Shown here one piece after another: positions 42,253 to 51,127 of a DNA stretch of 64,000 nucleotides. Source of the DNA: Ornithinimicrobium pekingense DSM 21552 (GTDB lineage Bacteria; Actinomycetota; Actinomycetes; Actinomycetales; Dermatophilaceae); NCBI RefSeq assembly GCF_000421185.1, contig NZ_ATWJ01000007.1, positions 62,001 through 126,000 on the forward strand. Reading direction: 5' to 3'. The first letter of the stretch is position 1. Each line of letters starts with the position of its first letter. The translations under genes were made by a program, and so were the position numbers. Below the pieces are notes generated by a model. The model was not told the DNA's origin and ran no database searches. It saw only the letters and a program-made list of their open reading frames with translations.

Positions 42253-43409
42253 GCGCGGAGTACCACGAGGGTTACGCGCAGCCCTCCGAGCGTCCGCCCC
42301 ACACGGGGATCAGCCGACGTTCCGGCAGCGGGCTGGTCCTGCTCGTGGTCGCCGTCCTCGTCGCGGCGGCCCTCAACTGGATCACCGTGGACCGCGTGGT
42401 CTACCTGCCCGGGCCCCTCTACGACACCCTCGGCACCCTTGACGACGAGCCCGTCGTCAGTGTCGACGAGGACCTGGACACCTACCCCACCGAGGGGTCG
42501 CTCTACTTCACCACCGTGCGGCTGGACGGCGGGCCGGGCGAGGAGGTGACGGCCTGGGAGTGGCTCCGGGCTGGGCTGGACCCCTCGCGCTCGGTCTACC
42601 CGCGCGAGCAGGTGTTCCCCCCGGACGTCACGGCCGAGCAGGTGCGCGAGCAGAACAGCGAGCTCATGCGGCACTCGCAGGACGACGCCGCCGTCGTGGG
42701 CCTGCGCGCGGCGGGCATCGAGGTCCCCGAGGACATCGTCGTGGCCCAGGTGATCGCTGACGCCCCGGCCGACGGCGTGCTGCACGTGGACGACCAGATC
42801 GTGCGGGTCGAGGGCGAGGCCGTGACGGACACCGAGACGGTGCGCAGCCGGCTGCAGGCGGTGGAGCCGGGGGAGAGCGCCGCGATCACCGTGCTGCGCG
42901 AGGGCGAGGAGCTGGAGATCGACGTGCCGACCAAGCGCGACGAGGAGACCGGACGCACCGTCGTGGGGGTCTACCTGGCGCCCCGCTACGACATGCCCTA
43001 CGAGGTCGAGGTGCAGGCGGGCAACGTCGGTGGACCGAGCGCCGGCCTGATGTTCTCGCTCGCCGTCTACGACACCCTCACCCCGGGCGCGTTGACCGGA
43101 GGCGCCTCGATCGCCGGCACGGGAACGATCAGCGGGCAGGGCGCCGTCGGACCGATCAGCGGCGTGCAGCAGAAGATGTTCGCCTCCGGCCAGGCCGGCG
43201 CCGACCTGTTCCTCGCGCCCGTCGCCAACTGCGACGAGGTCGTCGGCGCCGAGCCCCGCGGGCTGGCGGTGGTGCCGGTCGCGACGTTCGACGAGGCGCT
43301 CGGGTATGTCGAGCAGGTCGCCGCCGCGCAGGACGGCAGCTCACCCGACCTGCCCACGTGCGAGCAGGTGCTTCAGGAGGCTGACGACGCCACCTCCACG
43401 GGCGGCTGA
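42249..43409 (+). CDS. PDZ-containing membrane protease of the Lon-like (YlbL) family
   Basis: A 386-residue protein: an N-terminal membrane helix (about residues 26-46), a linker domain, a PDZ domain (about 150-225; VVAQVIADAPADGVLHVDDQIV) and a Lon-type Ser-Lys protease domain. The catalytic Ser lies in GNVGGPSAGLMFSLAVY and the Lys in GPISGVQQKMFAS. Rv3194c is the counterpart, also next to the UPF0182 gene. Substrates are unknown. It overlaps moaE by 4 bases and ends 3 bases from the converging gene. Confidence 0.9.
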   Translation: MSAEYHEGYAQPSERPPHTGISRRSGSGLVLLVVAVLVAAALNWITVDRVVYLPGPLYDTLGTLDDEPVVSVDEDLDTYPTEGSLYFTTVRLDGGPGEEVTAWEWLRAGLDPSRSVYPREQVFPPDVTAEQVREQNSELMRHSQDDAAVVGLRAAGIEVPEDIVVAQVIADAPADGVLHVDDQIVRVEGEAVTDTETVRSRLQAVEPGESAAITVLREGEELEIDVPTKRDEETGRTVVGVYLAPRYDMPYEVEVQAGNVGGPSAGLMFSLAVYDTLTPGALTGGASIAGTGTISGQGAVGPISGVQQKMFASGQAGADLFLAPVANCDEVVGAEPRGLAVVPVATFDEALGYVEQVAAAQDGSSPDLPTCEQVLQEADDATSTGG

Positions 43410-43412
43410 GGC

Positions 43413-43949
43413 TCAGTCCTCGCGCAGGGTCATCGACAGGGCGTGCGTCAGGCCGGGGGCGATGTCCGCGCCGATCGCGACCGCGTCGTCGCTGTCGTGC
43501 TCGCGCTGGCGCAGCAGGCACACCTGCTGCCCGCCGCGCAGGCACGCCGCGAGGAGCCGGACGTCCTTGCGGCCCGGGTGCGCCGCGAGCTGGTCCGCGG
43601 CCGCTGCAGGGTCCTGCGGCAGGTCGCGCTCGGCCTCGGGCGGCACGACGATCCGCTCGACCGCGATGGCGGCACCCTCGACGTCCTCGGGCCAGGCGAT
43701 GCGCCCCAGGAGCGACTCCAGGTCGGAGGTGGGTGGCAGGCCCTCCTGCTCGACGGCGGTGTAGCTGTCCGGCTCGGCCTCGCCCAGCCGCCCGTGCAGG
43801 CTGGGCTCGCGCTCGCGCAGCAACGACGTCCGCACAAGCGCGAAGAGCCGCGGCGGCTGGTCCCAGCCGAGCCGGGCCACGTGGCGCTCGGTGTCGACGG
43901 CTGCGGTCAGCAGCGGGCTGGGCTGGACGGCGGGGTGGTCGGTCGGCAC
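43413..43949 (-). CDS. PPA1309-family conserved actinobacterial protein
   Basis: A 178-residue protein with the conserved pattern LTAAVDTERHVARLGWDQPPRLFALVRT at the start, DLESLLGRIAWPEDVEGAAIAVER in the middle and DVRLLAACLRGGQQVCLLRQREHDSDDAVAIGADIAPGL near the end. This is the PPA1309 family, always found between the PDZ protease and UPF0182 genes in actinomycetes. No function is known. The GTG start has GACCAT 6 bases upstream. It is divergent from the UPF0182 gene. Confidence 0.8.
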   Translation of the reverse strand: MPTDHPAVQPSPLLTAAVDTERHVARLGWDQPPRLFALVRTSLLREREPSLHGRLGEAEPDSYTAVEQEGLPPTSDLESLLGRIAWPEDVEGAAIAVERIVVPPEAERDLPQDPAAAADQLAAHPGRKDVRLLAACLRGGQQVCLLRQREHDSDDAVAIGADIAPGLTHALSMTLRED

Positions 43950-44073
43950 CGCACCATGGTCGCACCTCCCTGTCCGGGACGGGGTGCGCGGTCCGCGCGC
44001 GATCCGCGGGCGATCCGCGACCGGCCGGGGACGGGGGTCCCATCCGCCTGTCGGGCCGGGGGCGTCCGCCGGT

Positions 44074-44085
44074 TAGGCTGGGGCG
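44074..44085 (+). promoter_or_regulatory. Leaderless promoter -10 of the UPF0182 gene
   Basis: TAGGCT at 44074-44079, 6-base spacer, GTG. Confidence 0.65.
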
Positions 44086-47000
44086 GTGAGCCAGCAGGGA
44101 AACGACCCAGACCGCGACGAGCCGTCGGGCCCTCCCCCCGGTGGCGGCACCGGGCCGGGCGGCCGCGGCGCCGGACCCTTCGGCGCGGGGTTCGGGGGTG
44201 CCGGGGGAGGGGTGCCGCCCACCGGTGGTCGTCCGGCCGGACCTGGGCGTCCCGGGGGCCCCGGTGGTCCCGGCGTCCTCGGCCGCCGCAGCCGGCTCAT
44301 CCCCACCGTCCTGGTCCTGCTCGGTGTGCTCGCCGTCATCGGCTGGGGAGCCACGCTGTGGACCGAGTTCCTCTGGTACGAGTCCGTCGGGTTCCGCCAC
44401 GTGCTCACCACCCGGCTGCTGACGCAGGCCGGACTGCTCCTCGGGGCCGGGGCGCTCACCGCCGCCGCGGTCTGGTCGGGCCTGTGGCTGGCGTGGCGCC
44501 ACCGCCCGGTCTACGCGCCCAGCACCCCTGAGCAGGCGGCCCTCGACCGCTACCGCAGCGCGCTCGACCCGATGCGCAAGCTCGTCTTCGTGGCCGTGCC
44601 GCTGCTGCTCGGGGCGTTCACCGGCACCGCGGCCGCCTCCCAGTGGCAGACCGTGCTGCTCTTCGTCCACCGTCAGCCGTTCGGGGTCGAGGACCCGGAG
44701 TTCGGGATCGACGTCGGGTTCTTCGTCTTCAGCCTGCCGTTCTGGCAGATGCTCGTCTCGTTCGCCACGCTCGTGCTGGGGCTCTCCCTCATCGGCGCCC
44801 TGCTCACCCACTACATCTACGGCGGCCTGCAGCTGCAGGGCGGGCCGGGCACGTCGCGCACGACGCCCGCCGCGCGGGTCCACCTGGCCACCGTCCTGGC
44901 CCTGATCCTGCTCGTGCGGGCGGGGGGCTACTGGATCGAGCGCTACACCCTGTCGATGACCGAGCACGCCCGGATCACGGGTATGCAGTACACGGACGTC
45001 AACGCGGTCCTGCCCACGCGCAGCATCCTCGCCGTCGCCGCCCTGCTCTGCGCGGCCTTCTTCGTCGCGACCATCTGGACGAGGACCTGGCGCCTGCCGC
45101 TCATCAGCCTCGCGGGCCTGCTCGTGGTCGCGCTCCTGCTCGGGGGGGCCTACCCGGCCCTGGTCCAGCAGCTGCGCGTCGTGCCCTCCGAGGCCCAGCT
45201 GGAGACTCCCTACATCGCCCGGGCGATCGACAGCACGCTGGCCGCCTACGACCTGGAGGACCTGGAGAAGATCGACTACAACGCCGAGACGGAGGCCGAG
45301 CCCGGCCAGCTGCGCAGCGATGCCGAGACCATCCCCGGCATCCGCATCGTCGACCCCTCAGTGGTGTCGCCGACGTTCCGCCAGCTGCAGGGCGTGCGCA
45401 ACTACTACCAGTTCGCCGACGCGCTCGACGTCGACAGCTACGAGGTCGACGGCGAGATGGTCGACACGGTCATCGCCGTGCGCGAGCTCAACCAGGAGGG
45501 CATCTCCGCGGGCCAGCGCAACTGGGTCAACGACCACACCGTCTACACCCACGGCTTCGGTGTCGTCGCGGCGTACGGCAACCGGCGCTCGGCCGAGGGC
45601 GAGCCGGTGTTCTACGAGCGCAACATCCCGCCGGTGGGCGGCCTGGGCGAGTACGAGCCGCGCATCTACTTCGGCGAGGCGTCGCCGATCTACTCCATCG
45701 TCGGGGCGCCCGAGGGTCAGGCGCCGCGCGAGCTCGACTACCCGGCCAGCGGGCAGGAGGAGGGCACCGGCGAGGTGCGCAACACCTATGCCGGGGCGGG
45801 CGGGGTGCCGATCGGTGACGTCGCCCGCCGGGCCGCGTACGCCATCAAGTACCGCCACCTGGAGATTCTGCTGTCGGACTCGGTCAACAGCGAGTCGGTC
45901 ATGCTCGACCACCGCATGCCGCGGGAGCGCGTGGAGCGGGTGGCTCCCTGGCTGCGCCTGGACGGCAACCCCTACCCGGCCGTCGTCGACGGCAGGGTGC
46001 TGTGGATCGTCGACGGTTACACGGTCAGCAGCCGCTACCCCTACAGCCAGCTCGAGGAGCTGGGCGAGGCGACCGCGGACTCCCTCCAGGTCGGTGCGGA
46101 GAACATCCAGTCGATCGGCCAGGGACGGGTCAACTACATCCGCAACTCGGTCAAGGCGACCGTGGACGCCTATGACGGGACGGTCACCCTCTACGAGTGG
46201 GACGAGGAGGACCCGCTGCTGATGGCCTGGTCGCAGGCCTTCGACGGCAGCGTGCAGCCGATGTCGGCGATCAGCGCCGACCTGATGAGCCACTTCCGCT
46301 ACCCCGAGGACCTGTTCAAGGTCCAGCGCCAGGTGCTCTCGCGCTACCACGTGCAGGACGCGGGGTCGTTCTTCACCGGGCAGGACTTCTGGGCGGTCTC
46401 GGAGGACCCGACGGTCGAGGGCGAGTTCAAGCCCGACATCCCGCCCTACTACCTGTCCGTGGCGATGCCGGGGCAGGAGGAGCCGACCTTCAGCCTGACG
46501 ACCACCTACATCCCGGCCGGCTCGGAGCGCCAGAACCTCACCGGCTACCTCGCGGTCGACGCCGACGCGGGGGAGACGGAGGGCCAGCCGCGGGAGGACT
46601 ACGGCAAGCTGCGCATGCTGGTGCTGCCGCGCGAGACGACCGTGCGCGGTCCCGGGCAGTTCCAGAACGAGGTCAACTCCTCCAACGAGGGGTCCGAGGC
46701 GTTCGACGTCACGCTGTCGCAGTTCCTCAACCTCAACCGCCAGCAGGGCTCGCAGGTGACGATCGGCAACCTGCTGACGCTGCCCGTCGGGGACGGCCTG
46801 CTCTACGTCGAGCCGGTCTACGTGCAGTCCCAGGGTGGGTCCTCCTACCCGCTGCAGCGCGTGGTGGTCGCCGCCTTCGGCAACGAGCTGGGTTGGTCGG
46901 ACACGCTGGACGGTGCGTTGGACGAGCTGTTCGGCGGCGACTCGGGCGCCACGGCCGGGGACGCCGGCGACGAGGGTCCGACGCAGAGCCCGTCCCCGGA

Positions 47001-47259
47001 CGAGGAGCCCGCCGACCCCGGTGACGGTGGCGAGCCCGAGCCCAGCGGTGACCTCGCCACGGCCGTCGCTGACATCGAGCAGGCCTACGCCGAGGGCCAG
47101 GCCGCGCTCGAGGCTGGGGACTGGCAGGCCTACGGGGAGGCGCAGGAGCGTCTGCAGGACGCGATCCGGCGGGCCGTGGCGGCTAGCCCGGAGGGTGGCT
47201 CCGTCACCGTCCCCGGTGGCGGCGGTACCGACGACGCGTCCCAGACCAGCGCGCCCTGA
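44086..47259 (+). CDS. UPF0182-family large membrane protein
   Basis: A 1057-residue protein. A Gly/Pro-rich cytoplasmic tail (1-65) is followed by seven membrane helices (about 67-370). A large extracellular domain then runs to about residue 970, with YQFADALDVDSYEVDG, NWVNDHTVYTHGFGVVAAYGN and YLSVAMPGQEEPTFSLTTTYIP. The acidic tail ends in a helical segment. The family (Rv3193c) is universal in actinomycetes and of unknown function; a role in the envelope is inferred from the topology. It ends just before a hairpin terminator and the tRNA gene. Confidence 0.9.
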   Translation: MSQQGNDPDRDEPSGPPPGGGTGPGGRGAGPFGAGFGGAGGGVPPTGGRPAGPGRPGGPGGPGVLGRRSRLIPTVLVLLGVLAVIGWGATLWTEFLWYESVGFRHVLTTRLLTQAGLLLGAGALTAAAVWSGLWLAWRHRPVYAPSTPEQAALDRYRSALDPMRKLVFVAVPLLLGAFTGTAAASQWQTVLLFVHRQPFGVEDPEFGIDVGFFVFSLPFWQMLVSFATLVLGLSLIGALLTHYIYGGLQLQGGPGTSRTTPAARVHLATVLALILLVRAGGYWIERYTLSMTEHARITGMQYTDVNAVLPTRSILAVAALLCAAFFVATIWTRTWRLPLISLAGLLVVALLLGGAYPALVQQLRVVPSEAQLETPYIARAIDSTLAAYDLEDLEKIDYNAETEAEPGQLRSDAETIPGIRIVDPSVVSPTFRQLQGVRNYYQFADALDVDSYEVDGEMVDTVIAVRELNQEGISAGQRNWVNDHTVYTHGFGVVAAYGNRRSAEGEPVFYERNIPPVGGLGEYEPRIYFGEASPIYSIVGAPEGQAPRELDYPASGQEEGTGEVRNTYAGAGGVPIGDVARRAAYAIKYRHLEILLSDSVNSESVMLDHRMPRERVERVAPWLRLDGNPYPAVVDGRVLWIVDGYTVSSRYPYSQLEELGEATADSLQVGAENIQSIGQGRVNYIRNSVKATVDAYDGTVTLYEWDEEDPLLMAWSQAFDGSVQPMSAISADLMSHFRYPEDLFKVQRQVLSRYHVQDAGSFFTGQDFWAVSEDPTVEGEFKPDIPPYYLSVAMPGQEEPTFSLTTTYIPAGSERQNLTGYLAVDADAGETEGQPREDYGKLRMLVLPRETTVRGPGQFQNEVNSSNEGSEAFDVTLSQFLNLNRQQGSQVTIGNLLTLPVGDGLLYVEPVYVQSQGGSSYPLQRVVVAAFGNELGWSDTLDGALDELFGGDSGATAGDAGDEGPTQSPSPDEEPADPGDGGEPEPSGDLATAVADIEQAYAEGQAALEAGDWQAYGEAQERLQDAIRRAVAASPEGGSVTVPGGGGTDDASQTSAP

Positions 47260-47283
47260 GGGCACGCACACGTCATACCCGAA

Positions 47284-47317
47284 GGCGGCCCGACCACCCG
47301 GATTTGGTCGGGCCGCC
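47284..47317 (+). terminator. Terminator of the UPF0182 gene
   Basis: A 13-base-pair perfect stem (47284-47296 with 47305-47317) and an 8-base loop. Its 3' arm overlaps the -35 of the tRNA promoter. Confidence 0.75.
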
Positions 47318-47333
47318 GACGGTGACGTAGAGT
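47304..47333 (+). promoter_or_regulatory. Promoter of the initiator tRNA gene
   Basis: TTGGTC (47304-47309), 18-base spacer, TAGAGT (47328-47333); the mature tRNA starts 11 bases later. Confidence 0.6.
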
Positions 47334-47344
47334 GGTGCACGCAA

Positions 47345-47421
47345 CGCGGGGTGGAGCAGTTCGGTAGCTCGCCGGGCTCATAACCCGGAGGTCGCAGGTT
47401 CAAATCCTGCCCCCGCTACCA
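47345..47421 (+). tRNA. Initiator tRNA-fMet (CAT)
   Basis: A complete 77-base cloverleaf including the encoded CCA. The anticodon CAT is at 47379-47381. Initiator features are visible: the first base pair is a C-T mismatch (47345 and 47417), and the anticodon stem carries the three consecutive G-C pairs before the loop. The T arm reads GCAGG TTCAAAT CCTGC. It is flanked by its own promoter and a strong terminator. Confidence 0.97.
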
Positions 47422-47426
47422 CCCGG

Positions 47427-47459
47427 ACAGGCCCGGAGGTCATCGACCTCCGGGCCTGT
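47427..47459 (+). terminator. Terminator of the tRNA gene
   Basis: A 15-base-pair perfect stem (47427-47441 with 47445-47459), 3-base loop, followed by TTCTC. It starts six bases after the CCA. Confidence 0.85.
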
Positions 47460-47537
47460 TCTCGTGCCGGCAGGCGTTCGTCCGGCACACCCTGATGCCT
47501 CCCCGGCCCGCGGGCCGGGGAGGCACGGCCCGGCCCG

Positions 47538-47552
47538 TACAGTTGAGGATCT
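47538..47552 (+). promoter_or_regulatory. Promoter -10 of the M16 operon
   Basis: TACAGT at 47538-47543 with 9 bases to the ATG, so the 5' UTR would be at most two or three bases. Confidence 0.5.
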
Positions 47553-48899
47553 ATGCCGCTGGACTTCCCGATCGCCACCACCACGCTGCCCAACGGCCTG
47601 CGCGTCGTCGTCAGCGAGGACCACTCCGTGCCCAGCGTCTCCGTCAACCTGTGGGTCGACGTCGGCTCGCGGCACGAGAGGCCCGGCCGCACCGGCCTGG
47701 CGCACCTGTTCGAGCACCTGATGTTCCAGGGCTCCGAGCGGGTCGACGAGGGCGAGCACATGGCGCTGCTCATGTCGCAGGGCGGGCGCGCGAACGCCAC
47801 GACGTCCTTCGACCGCACGACCTACGTGGAGTCGGTGCCTGCCGGGGCGCTGGAGCTGGCGCTGTGGCTCGAGGCCGACCGCCTCGGGCACCTGCTGCCG
47901 GCGGTCACCCAGGCCAACCTGGACAACCAGCGCGACGTGGTCGTGGAGGAGAAGCGGCAGCGCTACGACACCGTCCCCTACGGGCAGGCGCTCGCGCACG
48001 CCTGCCGGCTGGCCTTCCCGGAGGGGCACCCCTACCACCACACCACCATCGGGGAGATGGAGGACCTGCGGGCGGCGACGCTCGAGGACGTGCACAGCTT
48101 CTTCTCCGCCCACTACGGCCCCCGGACCCTCGTGCTGACGATGGTCGGTGACGTCTCCCCCGAGGAGGGGTTCGCGCTGGCGGAGCGCTACCTCGGGCAC
48201 CTGCAGGACGGCACGGTGCCTCGCCCGGCGTCCCGGGAGCCCCTGACCCCGCTGACCGAGCCGGTCACGCTCGACCTGCTCGAGGAGGTCCCGAGCGAGC
48301 GCCTCTACCTGGCGTTCCGGCTGCCCGCGGTCACCGACCCGGACTTCCTGCCGTGCGCCATGGCGCTCGACGCACTGGCCTCCCTCGGCGTCTCCCGGTT
48401 GCAGCTGCGCCTGCTGCGCAGGGAGGAGACCGCCAGCGGCGTCCACGGCACAGCCCTCGGCCTCGCCGACGGCACCTCGCTCGGTCTGCTCGTGGTGGAC
48501 GTCACCGACGGCGTGGATCCGGACGTCGTCGAGGCGGCCGTCCACGAGGAGCTGGAGACGCTGGCGCGCAGCGGGCCCACCGAGGCCGAGCTGGAGGCCT
48601 CACGCGCGGACACCGAGCGGTCCTGGCTGGAGGCCCTGGCCAGCTTCGACGAGCGGGCCGAGCTGCTCTCCCGCGCCGTCGCGGTGTTCGGCGACGCCCA
48701 GCAGGTCAACCGCTACCTCGACGACGTGCTCGCCGTCACCGCCGAACAGGTGCGCGCCGCGGCCGCGCGGTGGCTGGCCCCGTCCGCCGCGGTGACGTTG
48801 CGCTACCGGCGACCGGCCGAGACGGTCGCCGGAGCGGACGAGAGGGTCCAGGACGTGGAACCGGTCGCGGCCCTCGCCCTGGACGGGGGTGCACGGTGA
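47553..48899 (+). CDS. M16-family zinc peptidase, catalytic subunit
   Basis: A 448-residue peptidase of the insulinase/processing-peptidase clan. The inverted zinc motif HLFEHLMF (HxxEH) is at about residue 50, with the third ligand Glu in NQRDVVVEEKRQ. Two homologous halves of about 220 residues form the usual clam. The partner gene follows with a 4-base overlap and lacks the zinc motif, as in known two-subunit bacterial M16 enzymes. Substrates are likely peptides; this is family knowledge. Confidence 0.93.
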   Translation: MPLDFPIATTTLPNGLRVVVSEDHSVPSVSVNLWVDVGSRHERPGRTGLAHLFEHLMFQGSERVDEGEHMALLMSQGGRANATTSFDRTTYVESVPAGALELALWLEADRLGHLLPAVTQANLDNQRDVVVEEKRQRYDTVPYGQALAHACRLAFPEGHPYHHTTIGEMEDLRAATLEDVHSFFSAHYGPRTLVLTMVGDVSPEEGFALAERYLGHLQDGTVPRPASREPLTPLTEPVTLDLLEEVPSERLYLAFRLPAVTDPDFLPCAMALDALASLGVSRLQLRLLRREETASGVHGTALGLADGTSLGLLVVDVTDGVDPDVVEAAVHEELETLARSGPTEAELEASRADTERSWLEALASFDERAELLSRAVAVFGDAQQVNRYLDDVLAVTAEQVRAAAARWLAPSAAVTLRYRRPAETVAGADERVQDVEPVAALALDGGAR

Positions 48900-50248
48900 G
48901 CGGGCGCGTGCTCGAGCGCCCGGCGGTGCGACCGCCCCAGCCGTGGGCCTTCCCCGTGCCGCGCCGGACCCACCTGTCCAACGGGATGCGGCTGCTGGTC
49001 GTCGACATGCCGGGGCAGCACGTCCTGTCGTTGCGGGTCAACCTGCGCCTGCCGGTCTCGCACGAGGAGCCGGGCACCGAGGGCTCGACGCTGCTCATGG
49101 CGCGTGCCCTCGACGAGGGGACCTCACGGCATACCAGCGAGGAGCTGGCCGAGCTGGCCGAGCGCAACGGCATCGCCTGGGGCGCCGGTGCCGGGGAGCG
49201 AGGGGTCCACCTGGGGCTCGAGGTCACGGCCCGGCACCTGGGCACGGCGGTGGCGCTGCTGACGGAGTGCCTGGCGGAGGCCGCCTTCCCCGACGCGGAG
49301 GTCGCCCGGCTGGCGCGGCACCGCCTCGCAGACATCGCCCACGACGAGGCGGACCCGGGGTCCCGGGCGGCCCTGGAGTTCGTCCGGACCTACTACCACG
49401 AGGACGACCGACCGCACCTGCCGCTGGGCGGCACCCGCGAGACCGTCTCCTCCCTGACCCCTGAGCACCTGCGCGCCCGCCACGGGCAGCTGAGCCCCCG
49501 CGGGGCCACCGCCGTGCTGGTGGGTGACCTGTCCACGGTGCCCGGTGCCGTGTCCCTCCTCGGTGCCACCCTCGGCACCTGGCAGGGGTCGGGCGACCTC
49601 GTCGACCTTCCCGGTCCGGCCCGGCGGGCCGACGGGGCCGGGCGGACCGTGCTCGTGCCGCGTCCGGGCCTGGCGCAGACGGAGATCTACCTGGGGCGTC
49701 CCGGTCCCGACCGGCGTACCCGGCACGGGTGGGGCACCTTCCAGACCCTGGGCATGCTGCTCGGCGGGTCGCCGCACGCCCGCATCGACAGGGTCCTGCG
49801 GGAGGAGCGCGGCTACACCTACGGCATGCGTGCGGGCTTCCGCCCGCGGGCGGTCGGCGGCCTGACGGTCGTGGGCGGCTCCGTGCGGGCCGACGCGACC
49901 GTCGACGCGTTGCGCGAGCTGAGGGTGATCCTGGACACGCCCGGCGTCGACCTGACCGAGCGCGAGGTGCGAGAGGCGGCCGACTTCCTGTCGATGACGG
50001 CACCCGGCAGGTACGGCACCGCCGACGCCGTCGCCGACGAGATCGTCGCCCTCGTCAGCGACGGGCTGGAACCCGCCACGGTGACCGAGACGCTGGCACA
50101 GCTGCGGGACCTGACCGCGGCCCGGGTGGGCCAGGCGTGGGACGAGGTCCGTACCGGCCCTCCGTGGACGCTGGTGCTCGTGGGTGACCCCGCGCACCTC
50201 GACGGTGCGGAGGAGCTGGGCTTCGGCCCCGTCAGCGTGGTCGGCTGA
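48896..50248 (+). CDS. M16-family peptidase, non-catalytic partner subunit
   Basis: A 450-residue homologue of the previous gene. At the zinc-site position it reads TLLMARALDEGT, with no HxxEH. It keeps the substrate-binding Arg/Tyr pair in VLREERGYTYGMRAGF, which the catalytic subunit lacks. The two therefore complete each other's active site, as in heterodimeric M16B peptidases. The GTG overlaps the upstream stop. It ends three bases from the converging hisN-like gene. Confidence 0.92.
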   Translation: MSGRVLERPAVRPPQPWAFPVPRRTHLSNGMRLLVVDMPGQHVLSLRVNLRLPVSHEEPGTEGSTLLMARALDEGTSRHTSEELAELAERNGIAWGAGAGERGVHLGLEVTARHLGTAVALLTECLAEAAFPDAEVARLARHRLADIAHDEADPGSRAALEFVRTYYHEDDRPHLPLGGTRETVSSLTPEHLRARHGQLSPRGATAVLVGDLSTVPGAVSLLGATLGTWQGSGDLVDLPGPARRADGAGRTVLVPRPGLAQTEIYLGRPGPDRRTRHGWGTFQTLGMLLGGSPHARIDRVLREERGYTYGMRAGFRPRAVGGLTVVGGSVRADATVDALRELRVILDTPGVDLTEREVREAADFLSMTAPGRYGTADAVADEIVALVSDGLEPATVTETLAQLRDLTAARVGQAWDEVRTGPPWTLVLVGDPAHLDGAEELGFGPVSVVG

Positions 50249-50251
50249 AGG

Positions 50252-51067
50252 TCAGCCCTGCGCGCCCTCCGAGGGGGCCAGTGCGCCCAGCACCATGTCG
50301 TGCAGCGCTCCGTTGCTGACGACCACGGCGGTGGGCTCGCCGGTCCCCGGGCCGACCACCTCGGCACCCCACGGGTCGCTCATCCGCCCACCGGCCTCAC
50401 GCACGAGCGCGCTGAGCGTCGACAGCTGGAAGCGGTCCATGGACGCGGCCAGGGCCACGTCCGTGGCGCCCTCCGCCGTCAGGGCGTGGCTCCAGAAGTC
50501 GCCGTAGGCCCGCGTGCGCCACACCCGGTCGGACAGCTGGGCGAAGCCCTGCCCGTGGGGGCCGAAGAGCCACGAGGCGACCTCGTCGACCGACACCGAC
50601 GCGTGCTCCAGCACCGAGGTGTCGCTGACCCCCACCTGGCGGGCGCGGCTGAGCTGGCGGCCGGTCCACGCCCCGGAGCCCCGCCCGGCCCACCACCGCC
50701 GGCTCAGCGAGGGGGCGGCGACCAGCCCGAGCACGGGCTCGTCCTCCACGACCAGGGAGATCAGCGTCGCCCAGACCGGGACCCCGCGCACGTAGTTGGC
50801 GGTCCCGTCCAGGGAGTCGAGCACCCAGCACCGGTCACCCTGCCCCGTCGGCTCCAGGACGCGGCCCTCGACCCTGTCCCGGGGACGGGTGCGCTGCAGC
50901 TGGTGCCGCAGCAGCTCCTCCAGCCGCGCGGTGGCCTGCGTCGTCAGGGCCCCCTCGTCGGTGACGGAGACCTTCAGGTCCATCGACCCGAAGAGCTCCA
51001 CTGCGGTGCGCTCCACGGCGTCCGCGAGGACGTGCGCGAGGCGGAGGTCGTCGTCGAAGGTGGCCAC
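50252..51067 (-). CDS. HisN-like inositol monophosphatase-family protein lacking metal ligands
   Basis: A 271-residue protein that follows actinobacterial HisN (histidinol-phosphatase) closely in sequence, for example NYVRGVPVWATLISLVVEDEPVLGLVAAPSLSRRWWAGRG and RTRAYGDFWSHALTAEGA. DSLDGTANY keeps the DxxDGT motif. However, the GEE box reads EGRVLEP, the VTDAD segment reads LTTQAT, and the final WDLAA is FQLST, so at least three metal ligands are gone. It may be inactive or may have changed function. GTG 51067 is preferred because TACGGT lies 6 bases upstream; GTG 51073 would fall in the spacer. Confidence 0.8.
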   Translation of the reverse strand: MATFDDDLRLAHVLADAVERTAVELFGSMDLKVSVTDEGALTTQATARLEELLRHQLQRTRPRDRVEGRVLEPTGQGDRCWVLDSLDGTANYVRGVPVWATLISLVVEDEPVLGLVAAPSLSRRWWAGRGSGAWTGRQLSRARQVGVSDTSVLEHASVSVDEVASWLFGPHGQGFAQLSDRVWRTRAYGDFWSHALTAEGATDVALAASMDRFQLSTLSALVREAGGRMSDPWGAEVVGPGTGEPTAVVVSNGALHDMVLGALAPSEGAQG

Positions 51068-51079
51068 CGGCACACCGTA
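51068..51079 (-). promoter_or_regulatory. Leaderless promoter -10 of the hisN-like gene
   Basis: TACGGT on the minus strand (51074-51079), 6-base spacer, GTG 51067. It gives this gene a promoter separate from rsgA-aroA. Confidence 0.5.
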
Positions 51080-51127
51080 GCCGCAGGTCGGGGCCGTGCC
51101 GCAGACGCTCGCCGGACGCCGCCGGAG

